A stretch of DNA of 64,000 nt from Methylophilaceae bacterium (GCA_017858095.1 JAFMCB010000001.1:62001-126000), one strand, 5' to 3'; positions 31,736-42,251 are shown, numbered from the stretch's first letter. Program-made: numbers and translations. The notes: a model not told the origin generated them from the sequence alone.

Positions 31736-32656
31736 ATGAAAATTGCAATGCTCGGGCTTGGAAAAATGGGTGGCAACATGTCTGCTCGCCTTATAAGAAA
31801 TGGGATCTCAGTTGTTGGTTACGACTATGATCAAACAGTTGTTCAAGATTTAGTAAATAAAGAAAATTTAATACCTGCATCATCGGTAGCAGATGCGCTA
31901 TCAAAATTAGATGGGCAAAAAATTGTATGGATGATGCTCCCCGCGGGCGATGTTACAGAAAAACAAATTCACGATCTAATTCCATTGCTAAATCCAGGCG
32001 ATATTATTGTGGATGGTGGTAATTCGAATTACAAACGCACTGTCAAAATGGGTAAGTTGCTTGAGGAGCACAATTTAGGCTTCATGGATTGTGGTACCTC
32101 TGGTGGTGTTTGGGGTCTTGATAATGGTTATTGTTTAATGGTTGGTGCTTCAAACGAAGTTGCTTCAGCAGTTGAGCCTGTTTTAAGAGCATTAGCAGTA
32201 ACACAACAAAATGGTTGGGCGCATGTAGGGCCTGTTGGATCTGGACATTTTACCAAAATGATTCATAACGGAATTGAATATGGGATGATGGAGTCGTTAG
32301 CTGAAGGTCTCGAATTATTAAAAGGTAAAGAAGAGTTTAATTTAGATATTGCCAAGGTAACAGAGTTGTGGAGGCATGGTTCAGTCGTTAGGAGCTGGTT
32401 ACTAGACTTAACTGCCGAGGCTTTAGCCGCTGGAGAGGAAAGTATGGATGATATCGCTCCATATGTTGCTGATTCTGGAGAGGGCCGCTGGACCGTGGTT
32501 GAGTCGATTGAACAAGGTATCCCTGCCCCTGTTTTAACCCTAGCATTGCAAGTTCGCTTCCGTAGTCAAGAGAAAAATCAAAAGGGTTATGGCTATAAAT
32601 TACTTTCCGTCATGAGAAATGCATTTGGTGGGCACGTTATGAAAAGGAAATCTTAA
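31736..32656 (+). CDS. gnd: 6-phosphogluconate dehydrogenase, decarboxylating, NAD-type short form
   Basis: It oxidatively decarboxylates 6-phosphogluconate to ribulose 5-phosphate. The 306-residue protein is the short class (about 300, against about 470 for the E. coli type). The Rossmann motif MLGLGKMGGNMSARL is at the start. The second strand ends GYDYD, where an acidic residue normally favours NAD over NADP. Active-site signatures are VDGGNSNYKRTV and MDCGTSGGVWGL, with HNGIEYG carrying the catalytic Lys-containing helix upstream (FTKMIHNGIE). A good AAAGGA ribosome-binding site precedes it. Zwf follows 2 nt after the stop. Confidence 0.94.
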   Translation: MKIAMLGLGKMGGNMSARLIRNGISVVGYDYDQTVVQDLVNKENLIPASSVADALSKLDGQKIVWMMLPAGDVTEKQIHDLIPLLNPGDIIVDGGNSNYKRTVKMGKLLEEHNLGFMDCGTSGGVWGLDNGYCLMVGASNEVASAVEPVLRALAVTQQNGWAHVGPVGSGHFTKMIHNGIEYGMMESLAEGLELLKGKEEFNLDIAKVTELWRHGSVVRSWLLDLTAEALAAGEESMDDIAPYVADSGEGRWTVVESIEQGIPAPVLTLALQVRFRSQEKNQKGYGYKLLSVMRNAFGGHVMKRKS

Positions 32657-32658
32657 GT

Positions 32659-34131
32659 ATGATCGATAGCGGTACACTTGTCTTATTTGGCGCCAAAGGT
32701 AACCTCGCTCGAGTCAAATTAATTCCAGGACTTTTTCACCTCGATGCTTGTGGTAAATTACCTCCGGCAATGAAAATTTTATCTGTTGGTCGTCAAGAGG
32801 TCTCAGACGATGCATGGGTTGCTGAAATAAAAGATATGCTTGAAAAAAAATTTAAAGGCAATTACGATCAACTAGTCTTTGACAGATTTATCAAAAGAAA
32901 CATTTACCATTGCAATTTGCCCGATGATCCAGACGCCTTCAAGAAGTTTGCTTTAAAGTTAAATGACGACAAAAAATTTACCAAGAATTTTGCTTTCTTT
33001 CTATCTGTAAGACCGTCCGATTTTGCTTTAATTGTTGATCAATTAGCTGAACAAAATTTACTAGATGAAAGTCAGGGTGGTTATCGCCGCGTATTAATAG
33101 AAAAACCTTTTGGGACTGATCTTGAAACTGCAATTGAGCTGCAAACTTCAATTGAAAAACATCTTAAAGAGTCGCAAATATATCGAATTGATCACTACCT
33201 TGGCAAAACAGCATTACAAAATATTTTAATTACACGTTTTGGAAATTCTATATTTGAGCCTCTTTGGAATAATCAATATATTGATCATATTCAAATTACT
33301 AATCATGAACAACTTGGTGCGGGTGACAGAACAACTTTTTACGATGCTACGGGAGCGTTGCGAGATATGATCCAAAGTCATTTACTGCAAATGCTAGCGT
33401 TGACTACAATGAATAGGCCAAAATCTTTTAGCCCTGACGCCATCCGTGAAGAGAAAATAAAAGTTTTAGAGTCAATAAAAGCAATCCCTTCTGCAAGTTT
33501 TGATGATTTTACTTTTAGAGCGCAATACAAAAGTGGAAAAATTGATGGGGAGAATGTTCCTGGTTATCTTGAGGAATTAGAGAGGGATGGCTTGAGTCCT
33601 TCCAGTGTGACTGAAACTTACGCCGCAATAAAGCTATTTATCGATAATGAAAAATGGAAAGGTGTTCCAATCTATTTGCGCACAGCAAAGCGCTTACATG
33701 AGGCAGGGACATATATTTCAATTAAATTTAAAAATGAAAACTCAATAATAAAAAATAGCAATGCGAATTGGTTAATAATGAGTATACAGCCTAAAGAGAC
33801 GACACATTTTGAAATTCAAACAAAAATTCCTGGGCTAAATGATTTCGATTTTAGAACGTCGAACTTAGAGTGCTTTAATCGTCTTGATGGTGATGAGAGT
33901 ATTGATGCATATGAAACATTAATGCTTGATCTAATGAGCGGAAATCAATCTAGATTCCTGCATATTAATGAAGTGAAAGCACAGTGGAAATTAATTGACC
34001 CAATCATAGCTCACTGGATGAAAAATAAAACACCGGTTGTTCAATATCCGGCAGGCTCCTGTGATCCGATAGAGTCAAAAATTATATTTGAAAACAATGA
34101 GCAATTTTGGCGCAAAAGTCTGCATGAATAA
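32659..34131 (+). CDS. zwf: Glucose-6-phosphate 1-dehydrogenase
   Basis: It oxidises glucose 6-phosphate to the 6-phosphogluconolactone consumed by Pgl. A 490-residue protein with substrate motif YRIDHYLGK (about 174-182), catalytic His in DMIQSHLLQ (about 240) and the EKPFGTD segment. Two positions differ from the common pattern: HYLGKT replaces HYLGKE, and the coenzyme-fingerprint reads GAKGNLARVKL rather than GASGDLA-x-x-KL. Catalytic residues are kept, so it should be active. It is cotranscribed with gnd, and dcd follows after 58 bp. Confidence 0.93.
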   Translation: MIDSGTLVLFGAKGNLARVKLIPGLFHLDACGKLPPAMKILSVGRQEVSDDAWVAEIKDMLEKKFKGNYDQLVFDRFIKRNIYHCNLPDDPDAFKKFALKLNDDKKFTKNFAFFLSVRPSDFALIVDQLAEQNLLDESQGGYRRVLIEKPFGTDLETAIELQTSIEKHLKESQIYRIDHYLGKTALQNILITRFGNSIFEPLWNNQYIDHIQITNHEQLGAGDRTTFYDATGALRDMIQSHLLQMLALTTMNRPKSFSPDAIREEKIKVLESIKAIPSASFDDFTFRAQYKSGKIDGENVPGYLEELERDGLSPSSVTETYAAIKLFIDNEKWKGVPIYLRTAKRLHEAGTYISIKFKNENSIIKNSNANWLIMSIQPKETTHFEIQTKIPGLNDFDFRTSNLECFNRLDGDESIDAYETLMLDLMSGNQSRFLHINEVKAQWKLIDPIIAHWMKNKTPVVQYPAGSCDPIESKIIFENNEQFWRKSLHE

Positions 34132-34189
34132 AGATGCTATATTTTTTTAAATTCATATACAATTCAAAAAAAATAAGAAAAAGATATTA

Positions 34190-34756
34190 ATGACAATTAA
34201 ATCTGATAAATGGATTAGAAAAATGGCGCTTGATCATGAAATGATTAGTCCATTTGAACCAAATTTGGTGCGCGAACAGAATAATAAAAAAATTGTATCT
34301 TATGGCACATCAAGTTATGGCTATGATATTAGATGCGCTCCTGAGTTTCGTGTTTTTACAAATATCAACAGTACTATTGTGGATCCAAAAGCATTTGATC
34401 CTAACTCTTTTGTTGAGTTTAATGGTGATCATTGCATCATCCCACCAAACTCTTTTGCGCTAGCCAGAACAGTGGAATATTTCAAAATTCCTCGTAATGT
34501 TTTAACTATTTGTGTTGGCAAATCAACCTATGCAAGATGTGGGATTATTGTTAATGTCACACCTTTTGAGCCCGAATGGGAGGGATATGTCACGCTTGAA
34601 TTTAGCAACACGACCCCGCTTCCAGCAAAAATTTATGCTGGAGAAGGCTGCGCCCAAGTTTTATTTTTTGAATCAGACGAAGTCTGCGAAACCTCCTATA
34701 AAGATCGTGGGGGAAAATATCAAGGGCAAAGTGGTGTCACACTTCCAAAGATCTAA
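34190..34756 (+). CDS. dcd: dCTP deaminase
   Basis: It deaminates dCTP to dUTP, feeding dUMP to ThyA (thyA lies 3 kb downstream). The 188-residue protein shows the trimeric dUTPase-like fold motifs: [13 protein letters not shown] (about 42-54), [12 protein letters not shown] (about 108-119) and [17 protein letters not shown] (about 124-140) with the catalytic Glu. Length is near the E. coli enzyme (193). It lies 2 nt upstream of the decarboxylase gene; the dcd/decarboxylase pairing recurs in Betaproteobacteria. Confidence 0.95.
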   Translation: MTIKSDKWIRKMALDHEMISPFEPNLVREQNNKKIVSYGTSSYGYDIRCAPEFRVFTNINSTIVDPKAFDPNSFVEFNGDHCIIPPNSFALARTVEYFKIPRNVLTICVGKSTYARCGIIVNVTPFEPEWEGYVTLEFSNTTPLPAKIYAGEGCAQVLFFESDEVCETSYKDRGGKYQGQSGVTLPKI

Positions 34757-34758
34757 AA

Positions 34759-37002
34759 ATGAAATTTAATTTTCCCATAATTATTATAGATGAGGACTTT
34801 CGATCCGATAATTCATCGGGTTATGGAATTCGTGTGCTAGCTGATTGTATTGAAAAAGAAGGTTACGATATTATTGGAGTGACTAATTATATTGATTTAA
34901 CATCTTTTGCGCAGCAACAAAGCAGAGCTTCCGCATTTATTCTTGCCATTGATGATGAGGAATTTATCGAAGAAAATCCAGAAGCCCTAAAAAAATTAGG
35001 TCTTTTTGTTAAAGAAATCCGATACCGTAATGATGAAATACCAATCTTCCTCCATGGTGAAACACGAACCAGTCGGCATATCCCAAACAATATTCTAAAA
35101 GAATTAAATGGTTTTATTCATATGTCGGAGGATACACCCGAGTTTGTTGCGAAACATATTGTTAGAGAGGCAAAAGTTTATTTAGACAGTCTTGCTCCCC
35201 CATTTTTTAGAGCATTAACGCATTATGCAAGTGATGGCTCATACTCATGGCACTGCCCTGGTCACTCTGGAGGTGTTGCATTTCTCAAATCTCCCGTGGG
35301 TCAAATGTTCCATCAATTTTTTGGTGAAAATATGCTGCGTGCAGATGTTTGTAATGCAGTTGAAGAGCTTGGTCAACTTTTAGATCATACTGGCCCTGTT
35401 GAGGCGTCAGAAAAAAATGCAGCCAGAATCTATCGATCGGACCATTGTTATTTTGTCACCAACGGAACTTCAACATCAAACAAAATGGTTTGGAACTATA
35501 ATGTTGCCCCTGGCGACGTTGTAGTGGTTGATCGAAACTGTCACAAATCAGTGTTGCATTCCATTATCATGACTGGTGCAATCCCTATATTTCTGATGCC
35601 AACGAGAAATCACTTTGGAATTATTGGTCCTATTCCTAAGGAAGAATTTTCCTGGGACCGTATAAAAGAAAAAATTAATCAGAATCCATTTATCAAAGAT
35701 AAAAATGTAAAGCCACGCGTCTTAACAATCACCCAATCAACTTATGATGGTATTTTATATAATGTAGAAGATATTAAAGAAATGTTGGATGGAAAAATTG
35801 ATACGTTACATTTTGATGAAGCCTGGTTGCCACATGCAGCATTCCATGAATTTTATGGGGATTATCATGCAATTGATTCGGACCGGCCACGATGTTCTGA
35901 AAGTCTCATATTTTCAACGCAGTCAACACACAAATTACTTGCTGGACTAAGTCAAGCCTCTCAAATTCTTGTTCAAGATGCGTTAATGAACAAACTGGAT
36001 AAAGAGCTGTTTAATGAATCCTACCTTATGCACACTTCAACAAGTCCGCAATACTCAATTATTGCAAGTTGTGACGTTGCAGCCGCTATGATGGAAGCTC
36101 CGGGTGGGACCGCATTAGTTGAGGAGTCAATTCTAGAGTCACTTGATTTCAGACGGGCCATGAGAAAAGTTGATGATGAATGGGGGCAAGATTGGTGGTT
36201 TAAAGTTTGGGGCCCAAAAAATCTATCGGAAGAAGGTTTAGAAAACAGAGATGCCTGGATTCTTAAACAAAATGAAAAATGGCATGGTTTTGGAAAACTA
36301 TCTAAAAATTTTAATATGTTAGACCCTATTAAATCAACCATCATTACTCCAGGATTAAACGTAGATGGGGAGTTTGATGATAGGTTTGGCATTCCTGCCA
36401 TGATTGTTACCAAATACCTTGCTGGGCATGGTGTTATTGTGGAAAAAACAGGCCTCTACTCATTTTTTATCATGTTTACGATTGGCATTACCAAAGGTAG
36501 ATGGAATACTCTTGTGGCTGCATTACAGCAGTTCAAAGATGATTACGATAGAAATCAACCTATATGGAAAGTATTGCCAGAATTTTGTCAAAAATATCCA
36601 ATGTATGAATCTATGGGATTAAAAGATTTATGTGACAAAATACATACAGTCTTTAAAGAAAATGATATTGCAAAACTAACTACTGAAATGTATCTATCCA
36701 ATATGGAGCCAGCCATGAAGCCAACAGATGCTTTTGCAAAAATGGCCCATAAAGAAATAGAGAGAGTACCTATAGATGATTTAGAAGGCAGAGTGACATC
36801 CGTTCTTTTAACGCCATACCCACCCGGTATCCCGCTTCTTATTCCAGGTGAACGGTTTAATAAGATAATTGTGAATTATTTAAAATTTGCACGATCATTT
36901 AATGAAAAGTTTCCTGGTTTTGAAACCGACAACCATGGCCTCATCAAGAATTATATCGATGGAAAATTAACTTATTACGTTGATTGCGTAAAGACTAAAT
37001 AA
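34759..37002 (+). CDS. Orn/Lys/Arg decarboxylase (fold type I, probably arginine decarboxylase)
   Basis: A PLP-dependent basic amino acid decarboxylase of 747 residues. The N-terminal wing domain resembles a response-regulator receiver (residues 1-130). The core has the PLP-binding sequence STQSTHKLLAGLSQ (about 395) with the Schiff-base Lys. TLHFDEAWLPHAAFHEFYG (about 350) holds the Asp that pairs with the pyridine nitrogen. It is an AdiA/LdcC-like class; the substrate cannot be decided from sequence. In a streamlined free-living cell a biosynthetic polyamine role is more likely than acid resistance. It overlaps folA's stop by 8 nt from the opposite side. Confidence 0.88.
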   Translation: MKFNFPIIIIDEDFRSDNSSGYGIRVLADCIEKEGYDIIGVTNYIDLTSFAQQQSRASAFILAIDDEEFIEENPEALKKLGLFVKEIRYRNDEIPIFLHGETRTSRHIPNNILKELNGFIHMSEDTPEFVAKHIVREAKVYLDSLAPPFFRALTHYASDGSYSWHCPGHSGGVAFLKSPVGQMFHQFFGENMLRADVCNAVEELGQLLDHTGPVEASEKNAARIYRSDHCYFVTNGTSTSNKMVWNYNVAPGDVVVVDRNCHKSVLHSIIMTGAIPIFLMPTRNHFGIIGPIPKEEFSWDRIKEKINQNPFIKDKNVKPRVLTITQSTYDGILYNVEDIKEMLDGKIDTLHFDEAWLPHAAFHEFYGDYHAIDSDRPRCSESLIFSTQSTHKLLAGLSQASQILVQDALMNKLDKELFNESYLMHTSTSPQYSIIASCDVAAAMMEAPGGTALVEESILESLDFRRAMRKVDDEWGQDWWFKVWGPKNLSEEGLENRDAWILKQNEKWHGFGKLSKNFNMLDPIKSTIITPGLNVDGEFDDRFGIPAMIVTKYLAGHGVIVEKTGLYSFFIMFTIGITKGRWNTLVAALQQFKDDYDRNQPIWKVLPEFCQKYPMYESMGLKDLCDKIHTVFKENDIAKLTTEMYLSNMEPAMKPTDAFAKMAHKEIERVPIDDLEGRVTSVLLTPYPPGIPLLIPGERFNKIIVNYLKFARSFNEKFPGFETDNHGLIKNYIDGKLTYYVDCVKTK

Positions 37003-37477
37003 TACGCTTGAGATCCACAAAAGAATATCTTAAGCCTTCTTCGTTTTCTGCATTTGTGTGACTTGTCTCTTGCCATTGTGCAAAATCAATTTCTGGAAAA
37101 AAGGTATCGCCATCAATTTTAATATCCACAAAAGTAATTAATAAATGTGTGGCTAATGGCAATGCTTGTTGATATATTTGTCCGCCACCGATAATAAACA
37201 CACTATTATTAGCAGAGAGCTTTAAAGCCTCAGTTAGTGAATGAGTCACACTAACGCCCTCTGCTTGAAAATTTAAATTCTTAGTTACGATGATATTTTT
37301 TCTGTTAGGTAAAGGTTTTCCAATCGACTCATAGGTTTTTCGACCCATAATTATTGAATAACCAGAAGTGAGTTTTTTAAACCGCTTCAGGTCTTCTGCG
37401 ATATGCCATGGTAGTTTATTGTTTATACCAATGACACGGTTTTTTGACATGGCAACAATGATTTTAATCGCTTGCAT
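36995..37477 (-). CDS. folA: Dihydrofolate reductase
   Basis: It reduces dihydrofolate to tetrahydrofolate with NADPH, replenishing the cofactor consumed by ThyA. The 160-residue product shows the Met-20-loop region AMSKNRVIGINNKLPWHIAEDLKRF (about 9-33) with the catalytic Asp, the IIMGRKTYESIGKPLPNRKNIIVT core and the FIIGGGQIY NADPH segment (about 94). Length is close to E. coli (159). It starts at the last base of thyA and so belongs to the alaA-hom-thrC-thyA-folA string. Confidence 0.95.
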   Translation of the reverse strand: MQAIKIIVAMSKNRVIGINNKLPWHIAEDLKRFKKLTSGYSIIMGRKTYESIGKPLPNRKNIIVTKNLNFQAEGVSVTHSLTEALKLSANNSVFIIGGGQIYQQALPLATHLLITFVDIKIDGDTFFPEIDFAQWQETSHTNAENEEGLRYSFVDLKRII

Positions 37478-38271
37478 TAAACTGCAACAGGTGCCTTAAT
37501 TAGTGGGTAAGGGTCATACCCAATTAATTCAAAATCATCGTATTTAAAATCAAAAATATTTTTAATTTTTCTATTAATTTTCATTTGCGGTAATGGTTTA
37601 GGTGCTCTTTCAAGCTGTTCATTTACTTGATCAAGATGATTTATATAAATATGTGCATCGCCTAATGTATGAACAAATTCTCCGTATTCTAAATTACAAA
37701 CCTCAGCCACCATCATGGTTAAAAGAGCATAAGAAGCAATATTGAAAGGAACGCCCAAAAAAATATCAGCACTCCTTTGGTATAACTGACATGAAAGTTT
37801 TTTTTCCGCAACGTAAAATTGAAAAAAAGCATGGCATGGAGGTAACTTCATTTCTGCTAGGGCACCAACATTCCATGCAGAAACAATTAGCCTTCGAGAA
37901 TCAGGATTGTTTTTTAGCTGATCAATAAGTTGTGCTATCTGATCAACTGATTCACCCGAAGCTGTGTCCCAACTTCGCCATTGATGGCCATAAACAGGAC
38001 CAAGGTCTCCGTTTGTATCAGCCCATTCATCCCATATTGAGACGCTATTATCTTTTAAATATTTGATATTGGTCTCACCAGAAAGAAACCAAAGTAGCTC
38101 ATGAATAACCGACTTTAAGTGAATTTTTTTTGTTGTTAAGAGTGGGAAGCCATCCGCTAAATTAAACCGCATTTGGTAACCAAAAACAGATAGCGTCCCG
38201 GTACCTGTTCGATCTTCTTTTTTAATCCCATTTTTTTTTACATGTGAAAGAAGATCGAGATATTGCTTCAT
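37477..38271 (-). CDS. thyA: Thymidylate synthase
   Basis: It methylates dUMP to dTMP using methylenetetrahydrofolate. At 264 residues it equals the E. coli enzyme. [16 protein letters not shown] is near residue 21, the catalytic cysteine lies in [12 protein letters not shown] (about 146), and [16 protein letters not shown] and the C-terminal [10 protein letters not shown] complete the active site. It abuts folA by one nucleotide and thrC by 2. The folate-coupled pair thyA/folA is common, and attachment to the threonine genes reflects compaction. Confidence 0.97.
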   Translation of the reverse strand: MKQYLDLLSHVKKNGIKKEDRTGTGTLSVFGYQMRFNLADGFPLLTTKKIHLKSVIHELLWFLSGETNIKYLKDNSVSIWDEWADTNGDLGPVYGHQWRSWDTASGESVDQIAQLIDQLKNNPDSRRLIVSAWNVGALAEMKLPPCHAFFQFYVAEKKLSCQLYQRSADIFLGVPFNIASYALLTMMVAEVCNLEYGEFVHTLGDAHIYINHLDQVNEQLERAPKPLPQMKINRKIKNIFDFKYDDFELIGYDPYPLIKAPVAV

Positions 38272-38273
38272 CT

Positions 38274-39698
38274 TTAATTATTAGCTTCAATGAATGATTT
38301 TATTTGATCAACATCATTACCAAAAACTTCGTATCGTTGCGTAAGTGCTTCAATATTTTTAAGCTGTTCAGGGCGTTCTGGTTTTTTTCCTATGGCTTCT
38401 TCAATTGATTCTTCAAATTTAATTGGTAGTGCTGTTTCAAGAACCATCATAGGCACCCTGCTATCAAAATGATCTAACGCTGCTTTAATTCCGTCAGCAG
38501 TATGGGTATCCATAATAACATTATATTTTTTATAAAAATTGGCAATCAATTGAATTCGATTTTCATGTTTACTGGACGACGATACAAAACCAAAATCTTG
38601 AATTCTTTTAAATGACTTAGCATTTAATTGAAAACTTCTGCCTTTATCTATCTCTAGCCATAATTTTTTTAAAGCTTCTGAATCACGATCAAGTAGATCA
38701 AAAATGAAGCGCTCAAAATTGGATGCTTTAGATATATCCATTGATGGGCTTGAGGTTTGAAAAGTCCGTGATGAGCCCCTTGGAGCATAATTACCAGTTT
38801 TAAAAAATTCATCCAAAACATCATTTTCGTTTGTCGCCACAACTAACTTCCTAATCGGTAATCCCATCATTCGGGCGATATGTCCCGCACAGATATTGCC
38901 AAAATTTCCTGTAGGAACGGTGACATCAATAACTTCTTTACTGGATGATGTTATATCTAAATAGCCTTTAAAATAATAAACAATCTGTGCAAGAATTCTG
39001 CCCCAATTAATCGAGTTCACTGCACCTATTTTATTTTTGTTTTTAAAAGCTAGATCATTTGAAACGGCCTTCACAATATCTTGGCAATCATCAAAAACGC
39101 CCTCAATAGCTATATTAAAAATATTTTCGTCTTGCAAGCTAAACATTTGCGCAGTTTGAAAGGTGCTCATTTTTTTATGTGGGGAAAGCATAAAAACCTT
39201 TACACCCTCTTTACCTCGCATTGCATACTCTGCAGCAGATCCAGTGTCACCTGATGTTGCTCCTAAGATATTGAGTGTTTGATTCTTTCTGCCTAAGACA
39301 TACTCAAACATATGGCCAAGGAACTGCATAGCGATATCTTTAAATGCAAGTGTGGGGCCATTTGATAAAGAGAGTAAATATAAATTTTCATCAAGTTCGA
39401 GTGTTGGAGTTATTTGTTCCGCATCCTGATTTGATCGAGCGTAACCATATACCTCTTTGGTATAGGTTTTATATACAATCTCTTTAAGGTCATTAACTGG
39501 TATGTCGTCAATAAAAGTCTGAAAAATAATTAGTGCTAATTCTTGATAAGACTTAGCTCTGAGTTGTTCCAGGCTGCTATTAGAAAATTTTGGGTATGTT
39601 TCAGGTAAGTATAGCCCTCCATCTGGAGCTAAACCGGTTAACAAAACATCTGAAAAGCTCAATTTAGGCGAGCCACCTCTCGTTGAAATGTATTTCAT
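38274..39698 (-). CDS. thrC: Threonine synthase
   Basis: A PLP enzyme converting O-phosphohomoserine to threonine. The 474-residue protein has the PLP-lysine in [14 protein letters not shown] (about 108), the [16 protein letters not shown] phosphate loop (about 146), and [18 protein letters not shown] (about 260). The length is of the monomeric ThrC type found in Betaproteobacteria. It is 5 nt downstream of hom and part of the alaA-hom-thrC run; no thr leader-peptide attenuator is visible before hom. Confidence 0.96.
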   Translation of the reverse strand: MKYISTRGGSPKLSFSDVLLTGLAPDGGLYLPETYPKFSNSSLEQLRAKSYQELALIIFQTFIDDIPVNDLKEIVYKTYTKEVYGYARSNQDAEQITPTLELDENLYLLSLSNGPTLAFKDIAMQFLGHMFEYVLGRKNQTLNILGATSGDTGSAAEYAMRGKEGVKVFMLSPHKKMSTFQTAQMFSLQDENIFNIAIEGVFDDCQDIVKAVSNDLAFKNKNKIGAVNSINWGRILAQIVYYFKGYLDITSSSKEVIDVTVPTGNFGNICAGHIARMMGLPIRKLVVATNENDVLDEFFKTGNYAPRGSSRTFQTSSPSMDISKASNFERFIFDLLDRDSEALKKLWLEIDKGRSFQLNAKSFKRIQDFGFVSSSSKHENRIQLIANFYKKYNVIMDTHTADGIKAALDHFDSRVPMMVLETALPIKFEESIEEAIGKKPERPEQLKNIEALTQRYEVFGNDVDQIKSFIEANN

Positions 39699-39703
39699 TA
39701 TTC

Positions 39704-40993
39704 CTAATTTAACTCTTCTACACGAATTTTAATTATTTTTTCTTTGTTGTCAGGTAAAGATTCGATTTCCTGGATTATCTCATTAATTTTTCTTTCTTCT
39801 ATTTTTGAGGTAATTAAAAATATATCAGGGTCTTTACTTTCATCCGAAATTTCTTTGTGAACCATTGCATCAATAGAGACATCGTTCTTAGCAAATATAT
39901 TAGTTATTTTTGCTAATAAACCTGCTTTATTGCTCATAGATAGACGCAAATAGAACTCTGATTTAACTTCTTCAATAGGTAAAATTTTCTTTGCACTAAT
40001 ATATTCATCAACAAAGCCGAGTGTAGGGATATTAAAGGTAGATCCTCTTGTGATGTCGATGATGTCTGCCACAACAGCACTGGCAGTTGCTTCAGCGCCT
40101 GCCCCGGCTCCATAATATAAGGTAGGGCCAACCATATTTCCTTTAACCAAAACAGCATTCATGGGACCATTTACATTGGCAACTAATCTTTTCTCAGGAA
40201 TTAAAGTAGGATGAACTCTTAATTCCACTCCATCAGAAACTAATTTTGTAATCGCTAATAATTTAATTCGATAGCCCAATTCCTCGGCATAGGTAATATC
40301 TTTTTGCGTCAACTGGGTAATGCCTTCAATATAGGCTGCATCAAAATTAATCGGTATTCCAAATGCCAATGAGGCTAATATTGTAATTTTGTGCGCTGCG
40401 TCAATTCCTTCTATATCAAATGTTGGGTCAGCCTCAGCAAACCCAAGTTCTTGTGCTTGTTTTAATGCCACGTTGAATGATAAATTATTCTCTTTCATTT
40501 CCGAAAGAATGTAATTTGTAGTGCCGTTAACTATCCCTGCAATCCACTCAATTTTATTTGCTGCCAATCCTTCACGAACTGCTTTAATAATGGGTATACC
40601 TCCAGCAACGGAGGCTTCATAAGCCAAAATAACATTATTTTTTTTTGCAAGCTTTACTAATTCTTCACCGTGCATCGCTATCAAAGCTTTGTTTGCTGTT
40701 ACAACATGCTTCTTATTTTCTAATGCCTGCTGCACAAATGTTCTAGAAATACCAACGCCTCCAATAAGCTCTATAACAATATCTACTTCATTGCTTTGGA
40801 TTAATTTTGTCGCGTCATCAGTAATGGTTACCGGGGCTTTAACAATATTTTTTGCGAGTGATAGATTTGTATCAGCCACCATCGTTATTTCAATTTTTTT
40901 TCCTGTTTTTTTAAAAATCTCTTCTGAATTTTCAGTAAGAATTTTGTAGGTACCTCCACCCACTGTTCCAATACCAATTAGTCCAACTCTCAT
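39704..40993 (-). CDS. hom: Homoserine dehydrogenase
   Basis: It reduces aspartate semialdehyde to homoserine, ahead of threonine and methionine synthesis. The N-terminal nucleotide motif is GLIGIGTVGGGTY, the catalytic region contains ANKALIA and GGIPIIKAVREGLAAN with GIVNGTTNYIL (about 155). A C-terminal ACT domain (about 350-420, LRLSMSNKAGLLAKITNIF) indicates threonine feedback control. It is the 429-residue monofunctional type without fused aspartokinase. It sits 6 nt after alaA. Confidence 0.96.
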   Translation of the reverse strand: MRVGLIGIGTVGGGTYKILTENSEEIFKKTGKKIEITMVADTNLSLAKNIVKAPVTITDDATKLIQSNEVDIVIELIGGVGISRTFVQQALENKKHVVTANKALIAMHGEELVKLAKKNNVILAYEASVAGGIPIIKAVREGLAANKIEWIAGIVNGTTNYILSEMKENNLSFNVALKQAQELGFAEADPTFDIEGIDAAHKITILASLAFGIPINFDAAYIEGITQLTQKDITYAEELGYRIKLLAITKLVSDGVELRVHPTLIPEKRLVANVNGPMNAVLVKGNMVGPTLYYGAGAGAEATASAVVADIIDITRGSTFNIPTLGFVDEYISAKKILPIEEVKSEFYLRLSMSNKAGLLAKITNIFAKNDVSIDAMVHKEISDESKDPDIFLITSKIEERKINEIIQEIESLPDNKEKIIKIRVEELN

Positions 40994-40999
40994 ATTTAA

Positions 41000-42217
41000 T
41001 TAATTCCTTCTTTTTTGGGCAAGATATTTATCTACTCTTTTTATAGCTTCTTTTAATTCATCTTCATTTGGTAGAAAAACAATCCGTAAATGATTATTAT
41101 CATCCCAATTAAAGCCAGAGCCTTGAACAACTAATACTTTTTGATCAATTAACAAATCTAAGATAAATTTTTGATCATCATCAATGGTATAGAGCTTTGG
41201 ATCAAGTTTTAAAAATAAATACATAGCAGCAAGAGGTTTCACGCAACTCACACCAGGTATTGATGTTAAGCCATCATAGGCTATTTCTCTTTGCTTAAAT
41301 AATCTTCCAGAAGGCGCAACCAAATCATTAATGCTTTGGTAACCTCCAAGCGCTGTTTGAATTGCCAACTGACCTGGTACATTGGCACAAAGTCGCATGG
41401 AAGCGAGCATATTTAACCCCTCCATGTAATCTTTTGCCTTATCCTTTGCGCCCGAGAATACTAACCATCCAGAACGATAACCACACGCACGATAATTTTT
41501 TGATAGGCCATTTAATGTGACAAACAGCACATCCTCTGCAAGTGAGGCAATTGACGTATGTTGATGCCTGTCATACAACACCTTGTCATAAATTTCATCT
41601 GCAAAAATAATAAGGTTATTTTGTCGAGCAATTTCAATAATTTCTTTTAATAGCTCATCTGAGTAAAGCGCACCAGTCGGATTGTTAGGGTTAATAACAA
41701 CAATGGCTTTTGTTTTGTCGGTGATTTTCGCTTTGATGTCATTAGGGTCAGGGAACCAATTAGCGCCCTCGTCACAGACATAATGTACTGGTTTTCCTCC
41801 AGCTAAAGTAACCGATGCTGTCCATAATGGGTAATCAGGTTTTGGTATTAAAACTTCATCATCATTATTGATCAGTCCCTGCATAACCATAACGATGAGC
41901 TCGGAAACTCCGTTACCAATAATGATATCGTCCACATCAACATTCTTGATAGATTTTTGTTGTGTGTAGTGCATAATCGCTTTTCGGGGTTCAAAAAACC
42001 CATGGCTCTCAGTATACCCAGAGGCTTTTGCCATGTTTCTTATAACATCTTGGGTGATCTCATCAGGCGCTTCAAAACCAAATGCAGCTGGATTGCCAAT
42101 ATTAAGCTTAATAATGCGATGGCCCTCTTCCTCCATCTTTTTAGCATGAGCAAGCACTGGGCCACGAATATCGTAACAAACATTATCTAATTTTTTGGAC
42201 TTTAGGACAGATTTCAA
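41000..42217 (-). CDS. alaA: Pyridoxal-phosphate aminotransferase, AlaA-like
   Basis: A class I aminotransferase of 405 residues, the glutamate-pyruvate aminotransferase type that forms alanine. PLP contacts are NPNNPTGALYSDELLKEI (about 173) and the Schiff-base Lys in LNGLSKNYRACGYRSGW (about 238), with FADEIYDKVLYD between. It is very similar in plan to E. coli AlaA (405 residues). In Betaproteobacteria this gene commonly sits just before hom, as here. Substrate remains inferred. Confidence 0.9.
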   Translation of the reverse strand: MKSVLKSKKLDNVCYDIRGPVLAHAKKMEEEGHRIIKLNIGNPAAFGFEAPDEITQDVIRNMAKASGYTESHGFFEPRKAIMHYTQQKSIKNVDVDDIIIGNGVSELIVMVMQGLINNDDEVLIPKPDYPLWTASVTLAGGKPVHYVCDEGANWFPDPNDIKAKITDKTKAIVVINPNNPTGALYSDELLKEIIEIARQNNLIIFADEIYDKVLYDRHQHTSIASLAEDVLFVTLNGLSKNYRACGYRSGWLVFSGAKDKAKDYMEGLNMLASMRLCANVPGQLAIQTALGGYQSINDLVAPSGRLFKQREIAYDGLTSIPGVSCVKPLAAMYLFLKLDPKLYTIDDDQKFILDLLIDQKVLVVQGSGFNWDDNNHLRIVFLPNEDELKEAIKRVDKYLAQKRRN

Positions 42218-42251
42218 AACGGTCGTTAATCAATGAGTTAAATTATGTGAT

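Noticed and set aside
36021-36413. 130-residue minus-strand ORF inside the decarboxylase gene
   Set aside because: Ser/Pro-rich composition, no start signal, and fully antisense to a recognisable PLP enzyme.
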